A stretch of DNA of 64,000 nucleotides. Source: Larix kaempferi. Taxonomy: Eukaryota > Streptophyta > Pinopsida > Pinales > Pinaceae. Below the pieces are notes generated by a model. It was not told the DNA's origin and did not search any database. It saw nothing but the letters and a program-made list of their open reading frames with translations. Each line of letters starts with the position of its first letter. Positions within the stretch are counted from its first letter, which is position 1. The stretch spans positions 2,014,316 to 2,078,315 of the forward strand of contig BSBM01001387.1 of the NCBI GenBank assembly GCA_027924585.1, written 5' to 3'. The position numbers and the translations under genes were made by a program. Shown piece after piece: positions 20,282 through 33,800 of this stretch.

Positions 20282-23227
20282 AGCATAGATTTGGATGTCC
20301 CATTGGTAGACAATCGTGCACACCAACGTTTGTTACATTACCAGCTATTTTCTGACCCTTTAAGCCCAAGTCTAGCGAAAACACACGGTCGAGTTTCGGC
20401 TTTGACCAACTTCTCGGAATTGAAATTTGAGAATAGATTTGGATTTCCCATTGGTAGAGAAGTGTGCACACCAACTTTCATGACATTCCGAGCTATATAC
20501 GTTCCCTTTAAGTCCATGTCTAGCGAAAACGCACAGTCGAGTTCTAGGTTTGACCAACTTCTCAGAATTGAAATTTGAGAATAGATTTGGATTTCCCATT
20601 AGTAGACAAGCGCGCACGTCAATTTTCGTGAAGTTTCGAGCTATTTTCTCCCCATTTAATCCCAACACTAGAAAAAACGCACGGTCGAGTTTTGACTTTG
20701 ACCCACTTCTCGGAATAGAAAATTGAGCTTAGATTTGGATGTCCCATCCGTAGACAAAAGCGCACACCAACTTTTGTTACGTTACCAGCTATTTTCTCAC
20801 CCTTTAAGCCCAAGTCTAGTGAAAACACACGATCGAGTTTCGGCTTTGACCAACTTCTCGGATTTGAAATTTGAGAATAGATTTGGATTTTCCATTGGTA
20901 GACATGCGGGCACACCAACTTTTGTGACGTTCCGGGCTATTGTGTCCCCCTTTAAGCCCAAGTTTAGCGAAAACGCATGGACGAATTTTGGGTTTGACAA
21001 ACTTCTCGAAATTGAAAGTTGAGAATAGATTTGGATTTCCCATTGGTAGACAAGCACGCACGCCAACTTTCATGACGTTCCAAGCTATTTTCTCCCTCTT
21101 TAAGCCCAAGTCTAGTGAAAATGCACGGTCACATTTCGGGTTTGACCTACTTCTCGGAATTGAAATTTGAGAATAATTTTGGATGCCCCATTGAAGCGCA
21201 TATGCCTACTTTTGTGATGTTCCAAGCTATTTTGTCACCTTTTAAGCCCAACTCTAGCGAAAATGCACGATCGAGGTTCGAGTTTGACCAACTTCTCGGA
21301 ATTGAAATTTGAGAATAGATTTGGATTTCCCATTGGTAGACAAGTGTCCACGCCAACATTCGTGACGTTCTAAGCCATTTTATCCCCCTTTAAGCTCAAG
21401 TCTAGAGAAAATGCACGGTCGAGTTTGGAATTTGACCCACTTTTCGGAATTGAAAATTGAACTTAGATTTGGATGTCCCATTGGTATACAAGCGCGCACA
21501 CCAACTTTTGTTACGTTACTAGCTATTTTCTCACCCTTTAATCCCAAGTCTAGCGAAAACACACGGTTGAGTTTCGGGTTTGACCAACTTATCGGAATTG
21601 AAATTTGAGAATAGATTTGGATTTCCCATTGGTAGACATGCAGGCACGCCAACTTTCATGACGTTCGGGGCTATTTTGTCCCATTTAAGCCCAAGTCTAG
21701 AGAAAACGCACGGTCGAATTTTGGGTTTGACCAACTTCTCGGAATTGAAAGTTGAGCATAGATTTGGATGTCCCATTTGTAGACAATCATGCACACCAAC
21801 GTTTGTTACGCTACCAGCTATTTTCTGACCCTTTAAGCCCAAGTCTAGCGAAAACACACGGTCGAGTTTCGGCTTTGACCAACTTCTCGGAATTGAAATT
21901 TGAGAATAGATTTGGATTTCCCATTGGTAGAGAAGTGTGCACACCAACTTTCGTGACATTCCGAGCTATATACGTTCCCTTTAAGTCCATGTCTAGTGAA
22001 AACGCATAGTCGAGTTCTAGGTTTGACCAACTTCTCAGAATTGAAATTTGAGAATAGATTTGGATTTCCCATTAGTAGACAAGCGCGCACGTCAATTTTC
22101 GTGAAGTTCCGAGCTATTTTCTCCCTATTTAATTTCAACAGTAGAAAAAATGCACGGTCGAGTTTTGACTTTGACCCACTTCTTGGAATAGAAAATTGAG
22201 CTTAGATTTGGATGTCCCATTCGTAGACAAAAGCGCACACCAACTTTTGTTACGTTACCAGCTATTTTCTCACCCTTTAAGCCCAAGTCTAGCGAAAACA
22301 CACGGTCGAGTTTCGGATTTGACCAACTTCTCGGATTTGAAATTTGAGAATAGATTTGGATTTTCCATTGGTAGAGATGCGGGCACACCAACTTTTGTGA
22401 CGTTCCGGGCTATTTTGTCCCCCTTTAAGCCCAAGTTTAGCGAAAACGCATGGACGAATTTTGGGTTTGACCAACTTCTCGAAATTGAAAGTTGAGAATA
22501 GATTTGGATTTCCCATTGGTAGACAAGCACGCACGCCAACTTTCATGACGTTCCAAGCTATTTTCTCCCTCTTTAAGCCCAAGTCTAGTGAAAATGCACG
22601 GTCACGTTTTGGGTTTGACCTACTTCTCGGAATTGAAATTTGAGAATAATTTTGGATGCCCCATTGAAGCGCATATGCCTACTTTTGTGATGTTCTAAGC
22701 TATTTTGTCACCTTTTAAGCCCAACTCTAGCGAAAACGCACGATCGAGGTTCGAGTTTGACCAACTTCTCGGAATTGAAATTTGAGAATAGATTTGGATT
22801 TCCCATTGGTAGACAAGTGTCCACGCCAACATTCGTGACGTTCTGAGCCATTTTATCCCCCTTTAAGCTCAAGTCTAGCGAAAATGCACAGTCGAGTTTG
22901 GACATTGACCCACTTTTCGGAATTGAAAATTGAACTTAGATTTGGATGTCCCATTGGTAGACAAGCGCGCACACCAACTTTTGTTATGTTACTAGCTATT
23001 TTCTCACCCTTTAATCCCAAGTCTAGCGAAAACACGTGATTAAGTTTCGGGTTTGACCAACTTCTCAGAATTGAAATTTGAGAATAGATTTGGATTTCCC
23101 ATTGGTAGACATGCAGGCACGCCAACTTTCATGACGTTCGGGGCTATTTTGTCCCATTTAAGCCCAAGTCTAGAGAAAACGCACAGTCGAATTTCGGGTT
23201 TGACCAACTTCTCGGAATTGAAAGTTG
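20282..23227. repeat. Higher-order repeat of 1,473 bp, two copies
   Basis: Copy 1 (20282-21754) and copy 2 (21755-23227) are tandem units of about ten monomers each. Diagnostic variants recur at the same offset, including the AGCATAGATTTGG monomer start (20282, 21755) and the monomers with CCCCATTGAAGCGCATATG (near 21187 and 22660). A third, partial and more diverged copy lies at 61480-62760. Confidence 0.85.
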
Positions 23228-23562
23228 AGAATAGATTTGGATTTCCCATTGGTAGAAAAGCACGTACGCCAACTTTCATGTCATTCCAAGCTATTTTCTC
23301 CCCTTTTAAGCCCAAGTTTAGCGAAAATGCTCGGCCCGCGTTTCGGATTTGACCTACTTCTCTAAATTGAAATTTGAGAATAATTTTGGATGCCCCATTG
23401 AAGCGCGTATGCCTACTTTTGTGATGTTCGAAGCTATTTTGTCACCCTTTAAGCCCAACTCTAGCGAAAACGCACGATTGAGGTTTTGGGCTATTTTCTC
23501 CCCCTTTCAGCCCACATATAGCGAAAACGCACGGTCGAGTTTTGGCTTTGACAAAATTCTCA

Positions 23563-23567
23563 TAATT
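23563..23567. other. Left target-site duplication (TAATT) of the chromovirus
   Basis: TAATT at 23563-23567 matches 37353-37357. Removing the element restores CTCATAATTGAAATTTGAG, which is present uninterrupted near 63107-63125. Confidence 0.9.
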
Positions 23568-26287
23568 TGTAGTGCTCGGGAACTAAGTAAAAATTTCAGA
23601 GTAAATTTTCTACGTATTAACTTTATCAAGTGTATGGAAGTAAATTTCTAACAATTACTATGTGCCTAAATGATATTTAGTGTACTGTCGTGTTTTCCAT
23701 CAACCTTACATTCGTAATTTAAAATAAACAAACATATCATTATTTTCTTTTCAACAATCATGTTCCAGCATAAGAATATGTTTCACAACTTAGTAAATCA
23801 GTAAATAGCAAGTTATGCATGTTTACAGTAAGATTTAGCATAATAATCAAATAACATAAATAACAAGGAAATTACCTGATGCTGATGCTAACCGTAGGTT
23901 GTATCAGGTTGTATAACCTCTTAGACAGCCAAACTGAAGTGTCCACCCTACCGACCAGCTATTATCTTGTTGGCCCTTGGAACTCAAAAGATTTCCAAGC
24001 CCCCGAGCCCACAATCTGATAATCCCGAGAGCAGTGTTTTCTTCTGTTCTCAAAACCTTTCTGTTCTCCAAACTTCTTTCTTCCCCAAACCAAAAAAAAG
24101 CCTCTCCCAACCTTCAACCTTCTCCCCCTCTATATACATGTCCATCCTCGAGAAGACCTTGGGCTTACTCCACCGCCCCAAACTCCCCCTCTCGAGCCCC
24201 TCCAACATTTACTCCTTTCCCTAGTTCATTCATCCACGTCTCATTATAAAATGTATAATTAATTACTCTCATGGAAAATTTATTTGGTTTTGGATTGACG
24301 GTCGTAAGTATTTATTACGGTGGGAATTATCACCCAAAGGTTATCCATTCGGGACAAGGTCTATTAATTACAAGTCTTTTCACTAAACCTTGTATTTATT
24401 GTTATTAAGGTATTTAATAAAATATTATATAAATATTTGACCCCTTTCCACTTGGACATGGCGTGTCTTAAGGGTCTACCTTATCTGTCGAGATCACTTA
24501 TCTTGAGATTTAAATTCTACGATTCATATTGAATAATTAAATAGTAATAACCCATTTTCCGTCACATCACGTTCATTCCAAAATTGTTATCCTATTATGT
24601 CTAATTTTAGAAATGTAAAATAATCACATTCTAATTATTCATTAATCAATATTTACATTTTATCTATTTTGCAATTGTTATGACATGGGTGTAATATTTA
24701 AAATAAATTTTAAGTAATAATATTAATTAAATCCCCATAAGGTAATAATAATGGTGAATTTAATAAAGATGTATTTTACATCATTTGTTTATCACATGAG
24801 TACCCTAACATCTATATAGTATCGTCGTTCTTCTAAACAAATCACCCTTAAGTGCTTAAATAACCTTGCTAATTAATTAGACAGTACCATTACCTTATTT
24901 ACAACAATTCTCGGACGACAATGTTAACTGATGACACTTGTCTCAATTGTATATCACAATGTTTACCAACGAGTAATGCATAGCTTAATTGACTTGTTTT
25001 ACACATCTTAGATAACTTTATATCCATTATCTGAATTCAGTCAATGCATGATTAACTTAATTACTTATGACAACTTATACATGTATTCAATATGTTAAGT
25101 GTTTGTATATCGATACTAGTGTACATGTGCAAGGTGTGCATGCGTGGCCAGCGTATGCACAGATCATAAATGTACTATAGACAAACCCCATCCCGCCTAT
25201 GCATACCTACTAACTAATAGTAGTATTTACCCCCATGTAGAAGAACAACATAATATATATAGTACAATTACTTCAACATTCTCAGTTATTTAACAGTTAG
25301 TTCTTTTCGATTTCACATCATTATCTTTATCTTTATATTAGTTTAATCAATCATGTACAAGGAAGGGTGCCTACTACCACTAACTCGGAATCAAGGAATA
25401 CAAAACCCCCAACAGTACTAACTAACACATCCTCCCATCATAACCTACGTCCAGCATCCTCCCTATCCTTCCTCTGCTAGTACAACAGTGGATGTCGGAC
25501 TCACCGATCTGACCACATAGAACTTGAGAGCGATAGCGTCGGCTGAAAAGCGGACCTATCCTCCCCTAGCAGGCATCCGACCATCGTCATCACAACAAAA
25601 TGGGGAGCGTGTCTCAGCACGGCCCTCCCACGACCTCGGGTTTCATCGAAACATAGGGTGGGAAACACATCCATCCCTCTCAACATACTGGGCCTACGCC
25701 CTTATCAACTCATACTTTACTGCTATCGGGATTATCAGTTTGTGTTATCGTATCCTCATTTTGGCTGCTAAGGTTTGCTGTATGAACATGTTTTTCCTTT
25801 CCATTATATATCAGATCAAGTAACTGGCTATCCCATAGACCCTGTGTCCTGTAGGTTAGTATTTTGCAAAATACAAATTTATAGAAAGCATTTCCCATTG
25901 ATCGCCAATTGATCCATGTTATCAAAAATCATTTTATTGCATGTTACCTTTTTAGCTCATCATAGATGCGTATGACATATAACACTTCAATAATTCATAT
26001 AAGAAGATGGTATCCACGTGCCGAATCATATATTTCACATTTCATCAATGAAAACATATAAACATATACTGTAATCGTAAAATAAAGAAATCATATGATA
26101 ATCATGACATCATAACTGCATAACATAGTAACATCATAATCATGGTGGAATCATAAGACAGAGTAACATCATATAATGAGGTCCAATATAGTTTACTCAG
26201 TCGAGCTGAGTTCAACAGAATATATAATAAATAAAGTATGGTGTGTCTAACTAATAAATATGCCGAATCAAAAATATGGGCATTACA
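23568..26287 (-). repeat. Chromovirus 3' LTR (2,720 bp)
   Basis: It begins TGTAGTGC and ends GCATTACA in plus orientation, a TG...CA boundary with short imperfect inverted ends. It is nearly identical to 34632-37352. It is AT-rich with no coding region; small open frames such as those near 23904-24249 appear in both LTRs and have no recognisable product. Confidence 0.95.
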
Positions 26288-26304
26288 TACACCCACCCTT
26301 CGGG
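26288..26304 (-). other. Chromovirus polypurine tract
   Basis: On the minus strand CCGAAGGGTGGGTGTA lies directly before the 3' LTR start. Confidence 0.6.
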
Positions 26305-26326
26305 AAACTTCGTCCCGAAGTTATGG

Positions 26327-29158
26327 TCAAAATAGTGAGGGAAAATATCGACGCATGGTCTCTACATCCTCCCAGGTAGCAGACCCTGGGCTATACTTGT
26401 CCCATTGGACCTTAACTTGGTCCACATGGCGACTACGGAGCTGTCGAACCCTACGATCAAGTATACGTAATGGTTCGACCCTGAAGGTGCCCTCGTCCGA
26501 GACCTGCAATTCCTTCCAATGAATTTTGTGAGTTTCATCAGCTATGTAATGTCGTAATACAGAAACATGAAATACATTATGAGTTTTATGCAAGTGGGGT
26601 GGCAGCGCAAGACGATAAGCAACTGGTCCGATTTTCTCAAGAATCTCAAATGGACCTATAAAGCGAGGTGACAGCTTGGTACCCTTCCCAAACCGAATGG
26701 TACTTTTATTTGGTCTGATGCGAATGAATACATGATCCCCTACTTCATAAGTTCTATCTGATCTGTGTGCATCAACGTAACTCTTTTGCCTATCCTGTGC
26801 TTCCTTCAGCCGCTGCCTAATCTGTAACACTTGCTCCTCCATTTCCTGAATCAATTCAGGCCCAATTAAAACTCGATCCTCTAACCTGTCCCAACTGAGT
26901 GGTGTCCTGCACGGTCTCCCATACAATGCCTGATATAGCGGCATACCAATGGAGCTATGATGACTATTGTTGTATGCAAACTCCACTAAAGGAAGATATT
27001 TCTCCCACTGGGTCTGTTGATCCATAACATACATCCTAAGCATGTCCTCCATCACTTGATTCACCCTCTCTGTCTGTCCATCTGTCTCAGGGTGATAAGC
27101 TGAGCTTAAGTTCAACTGTGTCCCTAATGCTGACTGCATGCTTGTCCAAAATCTGGAGGTGAACTTAGGGTCTCTGTCAGAGATTATCTTTTTAGGAACT
27201 CCATGAAGACGTACAATCTCATTTATGAATACCCTTGCCACATCTGTCACATCATAGGTGTCTTTGACGGGAATGAAGTGAGCACTTTTGGTCAGTTTGT
27301 CGACTACCACCAAAATAGCATTATGTCTCAGAGATGTGAGTGGTAATCCTACAACGAAGTCCATGGAAATGACTTCCCATTTAGTCATAGGAATATCATG
27401 CGGTTGTAGGAGATCAGCCGGGTGACGATGATCTGCCTTAACTTGTTGACACTCAAGGCACTTCGAAACAAAATCCACTACATCCATCTTCATACCTGGC
27501 CAAAAGAAGAGTTGCTTCATGTCAGCATACATCTTCTTCACCCCTGGGTGCGCACAATAATGTGATCTATGGGCCTCTCTAAGGATTGTTTTCCTGATAT
27601 CACCTTCCTTAGGAACATACATCCTTCCCTGATACCGCAACAATCCATCTTCCTCAAGATGGTACCCATCATTCTTCAATTCTTGTTCCTTTCCATTCTG
27701 AATAGCTGAGGTTACTTTTAGATACCAACTATCGCCCAATAATTGTCCTAGTACCCTCTCCCTCAAGTCAACCTTCAAGGGAATTAAGGAGAAAAGTCTC
27801 GGCCTTCGGCTTAGAGCGTCTGCCACCACATTCTCCTTTCCTTTGATGTAAGAGATACCAAAGTCATATTCACTCATGAACTCACTCCATCTCCTTTGCC
27901 TAGCATTCAAATCCCTTTGGGTAAAGATGTACTGCAAGCTCTGATGGTCTGTTTTAAGGGTGAAGCTTCTACCAACTAGGTAGTGCCTCCATAATTTTAG
28001 TGCCAACATTACTGTTGCCAATTCTAGATCATGCGTGGCATACTACTCCTCATGAGGTTTCAACTTTCGAGATGCATAAGCTATTACCCCACCTTCCTGC
28101 ATCAACACCGCTCCTAATCCTTGCTTCGAGGCATCGGTGCATACCATGAAATCTTTATCCATGTCTGGTACCCGCAAGATTGGTGCACTTGTCAACAATC
28201 TTTTTAACTCTGTAAAAGCGGCATCGCATTCATCGGTCCATTCATACCGGATTCCCTTGCGTTGCAAGGTGGTAATAGGTTTTGCAATTTTAGAAAATCC
28301 TTCCACAAACCTCTGGTAATAGCCTGCTAACCCCATGAAGCTGCGCACCTCATGAGCATTCCTTGGAATTGGCCAATCTTCAATGGACTTTACCTTTTAT
28401 GGGTCTACAGAGATCCCTTCACCTGAGATGATGTGCCCCAAGTAGTGAATCTCTTTTTGGAAGAAGGAACACTTTGATAATTTACCATAAAGTTTATGTT
28501 CCCTCAGGCATGTCAAGACTAACCGCAAGTGTTCCTCATGCTCCTTCTCATTTTTAGAATAGATAAGAATATCATCTAAGAAGACCTGAACAAAGTGGTC
28601 CAAGTATTTTCGGAAGACACCATTCATGAGGCTCATGAATACAGCTGGAGCATTGGTCAAACCAAATGGTACCACTACAAACTCGTAATGACCAAATCGA
28701 GTTCGAAAGGCAGTCTTAGGAATGTCGCCTTCCTTGATCCTCAACTGGTGATACCCAGATCGTAAATCAATCTTTGAGAAGACTGACGCACCTTTCATTT
28801 GATCAAAGAGGTCATCAATTCTTGGTATGGGATACCTGTTCTTCACGGTGGCCTTGTTCAAATCTCTGTAATCTATGCACAGTCGCAGAGATCCATCCTT
28901 CTTCTTAACGAAGATCACTGGTGCTCCCCACGGTGAGATACTAGGTCTAATCAGTCCCAAATCTAGCAATTCTTTTAACTGGATCTGTAACTCGCGGAGC
29001 TCTGGAGTTGTCATTCTATAAGGAGTTTTTGAGATAGGTTTTGCACCAGGTTTTAGTTTGATTGTGAAATCGAGCTCTCTTTCTGGAGGTAGTCCTGGTA
29101 ATTCCTTCGGAAAGACATCCTTGAACTCGGAAAGCACTAGGTAAGAATTCAAGGAAGG
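26327..29158 (-). pseudogene. Chromovirus RT, RNase H, integrase and chromodomain
   Basis: The RT (29152 leftward) contains [36 protein letters not shown] and the catalytic FLDD (Asp-Asp at 28572-28577). A TAA at 28397-28399 sits where related proteins read VDPxK. RNase H follows with [13 protein letters not shown]; a TAG at 28043-28045 interrupts it just before YATHDLEL. From 28021 to 26327 the frame is open for 564 codons: RNase H end (TDHQSLQYI), integrase zinc finger (HPGVKKMY to CLECQQVK), catalytic core (ISMDFVVGLP, IISDRDPKF, DGQTERVNQ) and the C-terminal part with GPFEILEKIG. The chromodomain (about 26330-26480) has LRSRHVDQVKVQWDKYS and ATWEDVETMRRYFPSLF. All parts share one frame. 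Confidence 0.95.
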
Positions 29159-29650
29159 TCATTTACTATCGCTCACGGCCTCCACTACGAACAACTGGCA
29201 TCCTTGTCTTAGGCACCGCTTAGCTTTCACCATAGAGATGAAACGGAGGGATACCTTCCTCTTCAAGCCTTGGATTTGAATTGTCCTTCCCTCGTCATCA
29301 AGGCACAACACCTTCTTCGCATAGCAGTCTAAGAAATCTCTATGGCCTTCTAACCAATCCATGCCAATAATGAGGTCATAAGTCCCCAAATTGGTGACAT
29401 AAGCATCCAACTTAGTGGTGCAAACTCCTAAGTCAACCTCACAACCTCTCACTTTAAGACCTACTGGTTGCTTAGCTCCTGAAGCCATTTCAACCAGTTT
29501 GAAATCATCGTGCTCGTAGGCTGCCAACCCACATTTATCTAATGCAAATGGTGAAATAAAACTATCAGTTGCTCCTGGATCAAACAAAATTTTAAGTTTG
29601 ACATTGTTTACATTACCGGTGGATTCTACTACGGTAGACTGATATTCTGC
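29159..29650 (-). pseudogene. Chromovirus aspartic protease
   Basis: A retropepsin-like domain in the Gag frame, bounded by the TAG at 29651-29653 and a TGA at 29159-29161. It contains LFDPGATDSFIS and LIIGMDWLEGH. The active-site triad reads DPG instead of the common DSG or DTG, by a proline codon CCA. Confidence 0.85.
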
Positions 29651-30838
29651 CTAGTGGTTATGCACCGCTGCATGAATCCGATGACTGTTACCCGAACTAT
29701 CCATGGGTGCTTTTCCTTCCCTGTGCCTGCTGCTTGACTGACCCTTGGGACAGTCTCGCTGGAAATGAGGACCTCCGCATCCCCAACAAGAGAGATTGGG
29801 AGGGGCTTGCATGTTGCTCGAAGGAATCCTCTGAGATGAGTTCCTTCCCCTGGTTCCTCTAAAACCCCTTGCTCCTCTATAGGAACTTCCCTGTGTACGT
29901 CCCTGGCTTTGGTGGGTTGTGGATGATGCCTGCGAGATTGAGTTAATTGAAGTATTACCCCTCGGTGTGAACCTGTTACCATAAGGAGGAGGTCTAGATT
30001 ATCCTCCCCTGAAGTAAGGACATGACGCCTTCCCTGAAACATATTGATTGGTTCCTGTCAACTTACTACCCTCTTTTCCATCTGACATATCAGCTGCATA
30101 ACGAGCATACTCAACTGCCATGGAAACTGAAGTTGGCTTCCACATCCGCACAGCAGCTCTAATCTTGTAGTTAAGTCCATACACAAAACGCTCTACCTGA
30201 CAATCATCTGCATCAAGGTAAGGAACATATTTTACCAGTTCCATAAATCGAGATTCATACTCCTCCACCGTCTTGTCTCCCTGTACTAAGGCATGGAGTG
30301 CACCTGCATGTTCTTCCTTGTAATAATTTGGCAAATACTTCATGTGGAACCTTTCCTCGAACAGTTCCCAAGAAGTTGTAAGAGGAGTAAGGTGCAACTG
30401 CTTCTCGAGGTCTGACCACCAATTCAAAGCATCTTCTTTAAGCTGAAAGACAGCCATCCTAGCCTTGGAACTAGATGTGTACTCATTCAATGCGAAGCAT
30501 CTCTTCATGCCTTCCAGCCATGCTTCGGCATGATTACCGGGTCGTCCTCCTGAAAACTATGGAACCTTTATCTTTTGCAACTCCCTCGATATGTCCTGAA
30601 TCGGTTCCAGTCTTGGGCCATGTGCCCTTTCAGAGTTCTCTCGACTCACTTGAGTGGTTTCCACCTCGACGGCCCTTTCCGACTGCCTGTTCATCGTGGT
30701 CATAATAGCCTCCAAAGACCTCATTATGATTTGCATTTCAGGCGTTGAGGTTGATCGTGGCGGTGTTGGCGGTGGCGGAGGTGGTGGTGACGGTGGTCGA
30801 CCTTGACCTCGACCTCGACCTCTGCGTGTTGTTACCAT
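29651..30838 (-). pseudogene. Chromovirus Gag
   Basis: The ATG at 30838 opens a basic N-terminus (VTTRRGRGRGQGRPP) with a polyproline run. The capsid domain follows (AVFQLKEDALNWWSDLE, WELFEERFHMKYLP, VEEYESRFMELVKYVP), then a Gly/Arg/Ser-rich linker and one zinc knuckle (CWGCGGPHFQRDC). In-frame stops are TAG at 30557-30559, TAA at 29999-30001 and TAG at 29651-29653. No frameshift separates it from the protease. Confidence 0.9.
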
Positions 30839-33800
30839 GATAGTTCTTGAGTTATTGAAATAAAATCATATCCTTAGTTGTTCAATCAAATATACACGGA
30901 ACTAAAATGTAGGTATTCAATAACTTGCATCATGAGATAACAAATTGTCAAGATTAGCGCAGTAAAATCTATAGTCGTTTTTATTTAAACAATCTTGTCA
31001 TGGTGTTCAGCTCGTCATGCTGGTCTTAATGGTGTCTTGTTTTTGAGATTTCGGGTCTCTTTCATCCCTTCGACTAGGAGTTGAAATCTCGGCAAAATTT
31101 TTAATATCTCTATTTTAATTAACTTTAAATGTTACCCCTTTAATCTAAACAACCTAATTAACATTAATTGTTTAAACCTCAACCAATCATAGTTAAGTTT
31201 AATACTAAAAATTAAAATTCCTATAAAGCATATATTTTAACAACGTATGTTATAACAAAATTAAATTAATTAATTAATTAATTAATTTTTATAATACATA
31301 TAATCTAACAAAATATAAATAATTTTTAAATTTTATAAAACATACATTCTCTCAAAATATATAAAAATAAATTTTAATTTTAATACAACATATATTATAT
31401 CCTCCTATATATATTTCACGAACATATATACATGCTTTTACAACTATATACAAATATATACGTAGATTTATAAACCGTAGATTTTTACCACGCGGCTTTT
31501 CACCGCCATGCAAAGAGCGAGTATGCATGAAGGACACGCGGTCTCTCCAAGCAACCCACCGCCCTCGGAAAGTGGGGGAAACCCTAAATAGGGTCAATCC
31601 CCAAGACGCGGCCATTTTCACCCTCTCTCCTGCAGTTTTAGCTCTGCAACTCCCAGCTTCTATGGTAGAAGCACTGCAGCTTGTTGCACGTTTGAGCGTG
31701 GTGCTTGCAAGGAATGCTAGTGAGCATGGTGCTTGCAACATTATGGTGCGCGCTGGTCGAGCTACACAAGCTGTCCATTCGTCTGGTTTGTTTTTTGAAG
31801 GGAAGAGGAGGTCCATTCCGTTAAAATTGTCGTGGCTCAATAAGTTTGAAGCTTGCTATAAAATGCTCAGTGAGGGCCACGTAAATGGTAAGGAGATGGG
31901 TGTTATGAGCTCTCTTCTTGAGCACGAGTGAAAAGTTTTTTGTGTGGCGGCCTCTTGGGCTTCAGCTTCGATATATATTAAGTTCGTCCAGTTGGGAATT
32001 TTCATATTTGCATGCTTACCCGCTTGCAATTCCGAGCAACAACAGCAGAAGCCATTGTTTCGCCTCCCTGTTGGGATTGAGGCTGGGTTTTTTTTTTTTT
32101 TTTTTTTTTCACAGAAACGAAAACCCTCCGTGAAATAGCCACATGGTTGTTTAAACGTAATTTTAACATGGCTACGGGTCACGCTCTTGGTGCGTTCTGG
32201 GCACTTGGGCGTTCTGGGCACTTGGGCGTTGGCTTGATTACCCGGATGAACGTTGTGCCGTAAACGACAGGTTTGCGATCAACTCGAGTCACCATGTCTG
32301 CAATCCACACTCATACTTGCGCAAGACACCTCACAAAAGAGTTTCTGGCGATGGAGGATTCGTGGGGACCCTTTGAATTCGTTCTTGGTTCAATGGGAGG
32401 CCCTCGGTGTTGTGCGTTGGCTTGGGCGTCCACGGCATCCGGGCTTGCTCTTGGCGCTTGGAGAATGGGTGATACGTGGGTGGCTGCAAGTCGTGGAACT
32501 TGGCCTTCTAACCGGCTAATGTTTTATGAGAAACAAAGGGAAAGGAAAGAAGCCCCATGCCCCGTTCATAGTAGGCTTATGCAAAAATTTATCCTTCCAC
32601 TCTACATACCAAAGGTTCTGCGATTCAGGTTCTGATCGTGGAGTTTTCCATAACAAGGTTTTGTAATGACGAAAAAATATGAACCGGTTAATCCCAGATC
32701 TCTTTCATGGCGATGGAGACTCGAGTATAGGGTAAGGGCGAATCCAGGCTGACTCCAAACCAAGAAAGAAGGTAAGCAGCATGACCTACTGTATTAGAAC
32801 TCTCCAATTTTGTTCGGGTACAATTTCATAGAAGCAAAGATAGTGTTTTTCGTTGCTTCTACGTTAATCTTTAAGGGAAATACAGTTAATAGTTTTATGG
32901 ATTGACCTAGAACTAAACCCTACCATTTAAAGTTTTTAAGAACCTATTTGTTCAAGAGAGGTCATTAGACCAATACTTAATATCTTTCGAGGTTTACTAC
33001 CGAGGCTTCCAGGGTTGTACAGAGATGTATCCCTTATGCAATGGAAAGAGAATTTGATCTCACTTTTATAAATTTTTGTCTATCCAAACTAAGTGTGGGA
33101 TTTCCTCAAATCTATACTTTGGTTTGGAAAAGCCGGAAGAAAGGTTTTAGAGAAAATACAGGAAGTTCTGGCTTGACCCAAGAATTTCTTCCTTTAATGT
33201 AATCTTAATAGAACTCTGAAATTTATGATATAAATTCGTTTAGCATAACCTTTCTTGATCTGAGCATTATATGCATTAAGAATTTAACTGTATTTACTCA
33301 TTTGTAGATTTATTTTAATTTATATGTGGGTTCGACCCTTGTCTGAAGGTACTGAAAGCTGATACCTGAAAATCTTCATAATTACCCTATCATATTTTAC
33401 TTGATAATGAAAACGCTATATGTGAATAGAAGAATAAATATTTATGCAGCAATCAAAATTACAAAAAAATAGCAATTACTGTGTTTTATGAATGATGAAC
33501 AATTCTCTTTGTCGTCGTGAATTTCCAAGAAGTCTTCCTTCCTTTTGCAGAATACTTTTATCCCATAATACACATTACTGCTATTAGGTTTTGGCTTATG
33601 TATTATCTGGAGTAAATGTTGGGTCCAAACTCTAGGGAGAACTTGTGCTTTGTGTTTATTTGGACAGTAATGAAAAGTCTATACAAATTTGGACATTTGA
33701 TCGTAACAGTCGAAATCCCGAGCTCCAGTCATGGTGGTACTATCCAATATAGGCGCTTCTAACCTCTGTTCTCCCTGGTAAGTGCTCTGGTTTTTTTTTA

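Larger units (their letters stand above)
18887..23567. repeat. 148-bp satellite array, block 1
   Basis: The word GAGTTTCGG or close variants recurs at 18889, 19037, 19185, 19333 and 19481, exactly 148 bp apart. Each monomer holds GACCAACTTCTCGGAATTG, AGATTTGGAT, CCCATTGGTAGACAAG, CGTGACGTTC and AAGTCTAGCGAAAACGCAC in that order. Neighbouring monomers differ by roughly 10-20%. Short open frames on both strands are by-products: 148 is not a multiple of 3, so the frame rotates with each monomer. The block ends at the chromovirus target site. Confidence 0.95.

Noticed and set aside
18887-23567. A CENP-B-box-like match in the monomer around TTTCGTGACGTTCCGGG
   Set aside because: The spacing between TTCG and CGGG is one base too long for the consensus, and the required central A is not in place, so it is not a match.
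18887-23567. Regularly spaced repeats resembling a CRISPR array
   Set aside because: The repeats are contiguous 148-bp satellite monomers without unique spacers in a plant genome context.
31856-32635. Several overlapping frames (for example 31856-32221 and 32273-32635) in the chromovirus leader
   Set aside because: They depend partly on a poly-T/poly-A run, conflict in strand and frame, and show no domain; only the region as a whole is reported.
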